Assembly: GCA_030607875.1 (NCBI GenBank)
Contig: JAUWJD010000004.1
Span: forward strand, 1 to 64,000
Source of the DNA: Chloroflexota bacterium
GTDB taxonomy: Bacteria; Chloroflexota; Anaerolineae; UBA2200
Reading direction: 5' to 3'
Length of the DNA: 64,000 bases
Shown: piece by piece, positions 60,038-64,000 of the stretch
Layout of the letters: every line of letters begins with the position of its first letter
How positions within the stretch are numbered: the first letter of the stretch is position 1
Notes under the pieces: model-generated
Told to the model about the DNA's origin: nothing
Database searches by the model: none
Seen by the model: the letters and a program-made list of their open reading frames with translations, nothing else
Program-made: the position numbers and the translations under genes

Positions 60038-60778
60038 CTATCGCAGGATGATCTTTCTGAACTCCTCAGCGTAGTCAACACCGAGTTGGCGTCCGAGTTC
60101 CCGATTCCATTCGCGGACCCTTCTGTCTACAAAGTCTGGCTCAACCTGGCTGCGGTGCGCCTTGAGCGCAGCGATCTTCAGCTCAACCGTTTCCGTGATA
60201 TCCACCCAGGTGTCGGCCTCCGGTGATCCGTAGAGGTAGATCTCCTGAACTTTGTGTGGCTCCAATCCCTCTTCCAGCAGCTCGGGGAACACAAAGCGCG
60301 TACCAGCGGACGGGAAGATGGCATAGAGCGCTGCTTCGGCTGCGGCCCGATGGTCGGGGTGATTGATGTATGTATTGCGGTGGAAAATTCGTGTGGGATC
60401 CCCGCAAACCACAATGTCCGGCTTGTAGCGCCGGATGAGGCGGGTCAGTTCACGGCGCAGCTCCAGGGTGGGCTGAAGTGTGCCATCTTCATGATCCAGG
60501 AGAATGACAGTCTCGACCCCCAGGATGCGAGCTGCTTCCAGTTGCTCTGCACGCCGGATAGGAGCCATACGCTCTGGTGGCATGTCGGGCTCATTGCTGC
60601 CCCGGCTGCCATCGGTGCAAATCACATAGACAACTTGCGAGCCTTCCTTGATCCAACGCGCAACAGTTCCTGCGCAGATGAACTCGGGATCATCAGGGTG
60701 TGCAGCAATCACCATCCGCCTGTTGGGTTCGCTATGGGGTTGGGCGGATTGTGTCGGCTCTACTCCCTTTATTGCCAT
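60038..60778 (-). CDS. PIG-L family N-acetylglucosaminyl deacetylase
   Basis: 246 residues. Zinc motif MVIAAHPDDPEFICAGTVARW near residue 22 and the third ligand in NHPDHRAAAEAAL near 140. PIG-L/LmbE enzymes remove an acetyl group from GlcNAc-type conjugates (MshB, BshB, GPI). It overlaps by 10 bases a GT4 with an MshA-like start, suggesting a two-step glycoside-deacetylate pathway. Confidence 0.92.
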   Translation of the reverse strand: MAIKGVEPTQSAQPHSEPNRRMVIAAHPDDPEFICAGTVARWIKEGSQVVYVICTDGSRGSNEPDMPPERMAPIRRAEQLEAARILGVETVILLDHEDGTLQPTLELRRELTRLIRRYKPDIVVCGDPTRIFHRNTYINHPDHRAAAEAALYAIFPSAGTRFVFPELLEEGLEPHKVQEIYLYGSPEADTWVDITETVELKIAALKAHRSQVEPDFVDRRVREWNRELGRQLGVDYAEEFRKIILR

Positions 60779-62013
60779 AGCTCCTCGTAGACATTCAGGA
60801 TACGCTCCGCCACTGTTTGCCAGGTGTATCCCTGCGCCTTTTGACGGGCATTGACGGCCAGGCGTTCGCGCAGTTCGCCATCCAACAGGATGAGCCGCAG
60901 TTTCTCGGCCAGAGCATCTTCGTCCCCCGCTGGCACCAGAAAGCCTGTCACACCATCCTCGACAGTGTGCTGCAACCCCCCAACCCGCGAGGCGATGACT
61001 GGCGTGCAGCAGGCCATTGCTTCCAGTGCGACCAGCCCAAAAGATTCGTAGTGGGAAGGCACCACGCAGACTTCGGCAGCGGAGTAATAATAGGCCAGGG
61101 TGTCCTGCGCTCGCGAGCCGAGGAAGGCGACCAGATCGTGCAAGCCGACCTCATCCTTCAGCTTGTCCAGGCATTCGAGTTGGCCAGCGACGTCGGAGCC
61201 ATCGTCATCAGCGTCGCCCCCAATGATCGCCAGACACAGGTACTTGGCCAACTCAGGCTCCAGTTCCGTCAGCTTGCACATCGCTTTCAACAATGTATCC
61301 AGGCCTTTGAGCGGATCGAGCCGGCCGACGAACAGGACAAGGCGCTGATCCTGAGGTAGCTCGACCCCGATAGCAGTCATGGCTTCATCACGGGGCATGG
61401 GTCTGAACATGTCGAGGTCCACGCCTAGAGGGATGACGACGATTTTGTCAGGATCGGCGCCGTAGAGCTCTACCATCTGTGCTTTGTCCAGTGGGGTTGC
61501 GGCGACGATGCGATCAACTTCGTCCGTCAGTTCACCCTCTACACCGATGCGTGCGGCGGTCTCTTTCTCTTCCTCATTGCGGGCCACGGCGTCTTTCATG
61601 CGTCCCAGCGTGTGGAACATTTGTACTGTGGGCAGCGGGCATTCGCGCGCGAGTTCACGTGCCACCCACCCTGAGAGCCAGTAGTGGCTATGCAGCAAGT
61701 CGTAGGCAATGCCCTCACGCGCAGAGAACTCACGCAGGCCAGCCACAAATTGCGGCAGGTGGTCGTAGACCAGGTTCTTGTTGTATGGCTTCTCTGGCCC
61801 AGCCGGCAGATGGATCACCCGCACGTTGGGCCACAAGTCGCGTATGCGCTCGCTTGTTGGGTCTTGAAAACGGGTATAAATGTCCACGATCAGGCCTTGG
61901 GCACCCAACTCACGGCTCAACTCCCGCACATAGACATTCATGCCCCCGGTCTCTTTGCCTCCCAACGCGGCCATGGGGCAGGTATGAACGCTGAGCATGG
62001 CGATTCGGCGCAT
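60769..62013 (-). CDS. Family 4 glycosyltransferase, MshA/sucrose-synthase-like
   Basis: 414 residues from ATG 62013, with GGAGG upstream; the track form to 62094 runs into the gap with terminator hairpins. [34 protein letters not shown] is close to the MshA N-terminus (GGMNVYV). C-terminal motifs [22 protein letters not shown] and [20 protein letters not shown] hold the E-x7-E pair. It would transfer GlcNAc or a similar sugar to an acceptor such as inositol phosphate. Coupled with the PIG-L gene it resembles the first steps of mycothiol or bacillithiol synthesis, but other thiol genes are not in the window. Confidence 0.88.
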   Translation of the reverse strand: MRRIAMLSVHTCPMAALGGKETGGMNVYVRELSRELGAQGLIVDIYTRFQDPTSERIRDLWPNVRVIHLPAGPEKPYNKNLVYDHLPQFVAGLREFSAREGIAYDLLHSHYWLSGWVARELARECPLPTVQMFHTLGRMKDAVARNEEEKETAARIGVEGELTDEVDRIVAATPLDKAQMVELYGADPDKIVVIPLGVDLDMFRPMPRDEAMTAIGVELPQDQRLVLFVGRLDPLKGLDTLLKAMCKLTELEPELAKYLCLAIIGGDADDDGSDVAGQLECLDKLKDEVGLHDLVAFLGSRAQDTLAYYYSAAEVCVVPSHYESFGLVALEAMACCTPVIASRVGGLQHTVEDGVTGFLVPAGDEDALAEKLRLILLDGELRERLAVNARQKAQGYTWQTVAERILNVYEELWQ

Positions 62014-62040
62014 GTTGATGTCGCCTCCTCTACAGCGAAA

Positions 62041-62101
62041 GTCTCTAACGCCAGTAGCATTAGAGACAAAGAGGGAATGGGATAGTGATCTCATCCCCTC
62101 T
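62041..62101 (-). terminator. Two hairpins after gap
   Basis: On the - strand the first hairpin, AGAGGGGAT ... ATTCCCTCT, is followed by TTTG; the second is GTCTCTAA ... TTAGAGAC followed by TTTC. Likely a partial terminator between GAPDH and the glycosyltransferase. Confidence 0.6.
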
Positions 62102-62123
62102 AGTGCGCTGTCTGAACAGGTGC

Positions 62124-63131
62124 CTACATCTTATCGCCGATATACTTGACCAGGTCGGCGATGCGGCAAGAGTAACCCCACTCGTTGTCGTACCAGGAGA
62201 GCACTTTGACCAAATTGGCAGTAACCCTCGTGGACAGCCCATCCACGATGGACGAGCGGGTATCCCCCTTGTAGTCTAATGAAACCAAGGGTTCCATGCT
62301 AATCCCCAGAATGCCCTTGAGCTTCCCCTCGGCCGCTTCCTCGTACGCCGCATTGACTTCCTCAACGGAGGTCTCCCTCTTCACCTCGGCGACAAAGTCA
62401 ACGATAGAGACCGTCGGCGTGGGGACACGAATTGCAAGCCCGTCGAACCTGCCCTTCAACTCCGGCATGACCACACCAACCGCTTTGGCTGCTCCGGTGG
62501 TGGTGGGTATCATGTTCAGGGCAGCGGCGCGCGTCCGCCGCAGGTCCCTGTGCGGAAGATCCAGAATGCGCTGGTCAGTGGTGTAGGAGTGGATGGTGGT
62601 CATCAGCCCACGCACGATGCCAAACTTGTCGTGCAAGACTTTAGCCGCAGGGGCGATGCAGTTGGTGGTGCAGGAGGCGTTCGAGATTACGTGATGCTTG
62701 GCAGGATCGTATTTCTCTTCGTTCACACCCAGCACAATAGTAATGTCCTCATTCTTGGCTGGTGCACTGATGATGACCTTCTTGGCTCCGGCGTGAATGT
62801 GTGCGACGGCCTTCTCCGCGTCACGAAAAACGCCAGTTGACTCAACTACGATATCCACACCCAGATCACCCCAGGGCAACTTTGCCGGATCTCGCTGTGC
62901 CATGACGATCAGTTTTTTGCCATTCACGCGCAGGTTGTCGCCGACTACCTCAACGGTGCCGGGGAAAGCACCATAGTTGGAGTCGTGGCTGAGCAGGTGT
63001 GCGTTCATCTTGGCATCGAACAAATCGTTGACGGCCACAACCTCGATATCCCCCGGATAGTAATCGAGCATGGCCTTGAAAGACTGCCGCCCAATGCGCC
63101 CGAAACCGTTGATTCCGACTCTGATTGTCAT
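62124..63131 (-). CDS. gap: Type I glyceraldehyde-3-phosphate dehydrogenase
   Basis: 335 residues, preceded by CGGAGGAAAAGAA. NAD-binding [22 protein letters not shown], catalytic [19 protein letters not shown] with the active Cys near residue 151, and [31 protein letters not shown]. Oxidises glyceraldehyde-3-phosphate to 1,3-bisphosphoglycerate with NAD and phosphate in glycolysis. The nearby yvcK/CofD-like gene is also tied to central carbon metabolism. Confidence 0.97.
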   Translation of the reverse strand: MTIRVGINGFGRIGRQSFKAMLDYYPGDIEVVAVNDLFDAKMNAHLLSHDSNYGAFPGTVEVVGDNLRVNGKKLIVMAQRDPAKLPWGDLGVDIVVESTGVFRDAEKAVAHIHAGAKKVIISAPAKNEDITIVLGVNEEKYDPAKHHVISNASCTTNCIAPAAKVLHDKFGIVRGLMTTIHSYTTDQRILDLPHRDLRRTRAAALNMIPTTTGAAKAVGVVMPELKGRFDGLAIRVPTPTVSIVDFVAEVKRETSVEEVNAAYEEAAEGKLKGILGISMEPLVSLDYKGDTRSSIVDGLSTRVTANLVKVLSWYDNEWGYSCRIADLVKYIGDKM

Positions 63132-63218
63132 TTCTTTTCCTCCGTTGTTGATGATCTCACCAGCCCAATGGCGGTGGAGTGTTGTGCCAATACCTCAGTA
63201 TCGATCAGGATGACTGTG

Positions 63219-64000
63219 CTACATCAGGCCCACAGGGAGCTTTATGCGAGACCTGCTTTGCCTCCGATGGCTGGCATAGATGCTCATGATGCTCTGCGCC
63301 AACTTCGTGGGGTCATGGCGCCATGGCGTCTCCTCATCCACCAGATCCGCAGGCCACAAGCGGTACGTCCCATCCGCTGTGGGCTTGACCATTTCTGCAT
63401 TCCAACTTGCTGGCTTTTGCACCTCCAGGTTATCGTTCACCAAAACGTAGTCAAAGAGGCTTTCCCCCACGTGACTGTACAGGGCTCGCACATGGTCGGC
63501 TGCATCGTAGTGATCCGTCTCGCCAGCCTGGGTGGCCAGGTTGCAGGCATAGATCTTTGGTGCTTCGGAAGCGCAGAGTGCTGCGGCAATATCCTTGACC
63601 AGCAGGTTGGGCAAGATGCTGGTGTACAGACTGCCTGGGCCCACGACAATCAGGTCCGCGTCGAGCAGAGCCTGCACCGACTCACCGTATCCCCGCGCAT
63701 CGCCTGGCTGCAGGAACACACGCTCGATCGGCGCCCCAGCCTTGGGAATGCTAGATTCCCCCTGCACCTGATATTGCCCGTTGTTGCCGTCCGTGTCCTC
63801 TGCCAGTTCGGCGCACAGGATGACACTCTGCATGGTGGAAGGTAAGATACGTCCACGAACAGCAAGCACCTTGCTGGATTGGCGAATGGCCTGTCCAAAA
63901 TCGCCAGTGACCCCGGCCATGGCAGCAATAAACAGATTGCCAAAGCTATGGCCATTGAGCCCCAGCCCCTCGCCAAAGCGGTACTGAAAGAGCAACGTCA
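63219..64000 (-). CDS. YvcK/CofD-like (gluconeogenesis factor) protein, cut by window end
   Basis: At least 260 residues; the frame is open at base 64000, and the N-terminus lies outside. Family landmarks: FQYRFGEGLGLNGHSFGNLFIAAM, DADLIVVGPGSLYTSILPNLLVKDI and ACNLATQAGETDHYDAADHV. YvcK binds UDP-sugars and affects cell shape and gluconeogenic growth in Gram-positive bacteria; CofD relatives share the fold. It lies 87 bases upstream of gap on the same strand. Confidence 0.92.
   Translation of the reverse strand, partial: TLLFQYRFGEGLGLNGHSFGNLFIAAMAGVTGDFGQAIRQSSKVLAVRGRILPSTMQSVILCAELAEDTDGNNGQYQVQGESSIPKAGAPIERVFLQPGDARGYGESVQALLDADLIVVGPGSLYTSILPNLLVKDIAAALCASEAPKIYACNLATQAGETDHYDAADHVRALYSHVGESLFDYVLVNDNLEVQKPASWNAEMVKPTADGTYRLWPADLVDEETPWRHDPTKLAQSIMSIYASHRRQSRSRIKLPVGLM

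Overview
The window reads as a chromosomal segment of an uncultured Chloroflexota-like bacterium (Anaerolineae or Caldilineae type). This is inference from gene style: secreted proteins with long Thr/Pro linkers and one C-terminal membrane anchor, a small Thr/Val-rich membrane protein, many family-4 glycosyltransferases, moderately high GC, GTG/TTG starts, and gene ends fused by ATGA/GTGA overlaps. No rRNA, tRNA, CRISPR array, phage or transposase gene was recognised.

Region 1 (about 1-34.3 kb) is a cell-surface glycan locus, almost all on the + strand. It holds methyltransferases, GT2, GT4 and GT11 glycosyltransferases, GT-C-like membrane proteins, GDP-fucose synthase, a PglD/NeuD-like acetyltransferase with a DegT/DnrJ aminotransferase, and the Wzm/Wzt ABC exporter. 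A complete GDP-D-glycero-alpha-D-manno-heptose set (hddC, hddA, gmhA, gmhB) closes it. These genes would make nucleotide sugars (GDP-fucose, GDP-heptose, probably an N-acylated amino sugar), assemble a glycan and export it. An O-antigen-ligase-like protein (37.7 kb) and two large secreted proteins (21.7 and 39.9 kb) may be partners at the surface.

wzm and wzt are separated by about 2.7 kb holding a four-helix-bundle protein and three toxin-antitoxin-like pairs. Between these pairs lie truncated copies of the 5' end of wzt. Short tandem repeats of exact period 7, 8 or 9 sit at the junctions and at several other gene borders, and some are translated in frame.

Region 2 (34.3-42.3 kb) carries a GIY-YIG nuclease between two copies of a palindromic repeat, a DUF1616 and CPBP protease pair, a 214-bp tandem duplication of the protease 3' end, a small membrane protein with its own promoter and terminator, the ligase-like protein and an SdrD-B-type surface protein.

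Region 3 (42.5-51.1 kb) is a lasso-peptide (RiPP) cluster: promoter, PqqD-like B1, B2 protease, cyclase C, a 58-residue precursor, a previously unfamiliar phosphoribosyltransferase-PqqD fusion, and an HprK-like kinase. After a divergent M14 carboxypeptidase there follows a PF14907-type nucleotidyltransferase. The predicted product is a tailored lasso peptide with core YAPSEYPNEAIAGSWSTF. This is the most promising candidate for undescribed biology here.

Region 4 (51-64 kb) is housekeeping and surface genes: a DUF11-like secreted protein, an SLC13-type transporter with RCK_C domains, PPK2, DegV, DUF3795, a GH130 phosphorylase, a PIG-L deacetylase with an MshA-like glycosyltransferase, GAPDH, and a yvcK/CofD-like gene cut by the window end.
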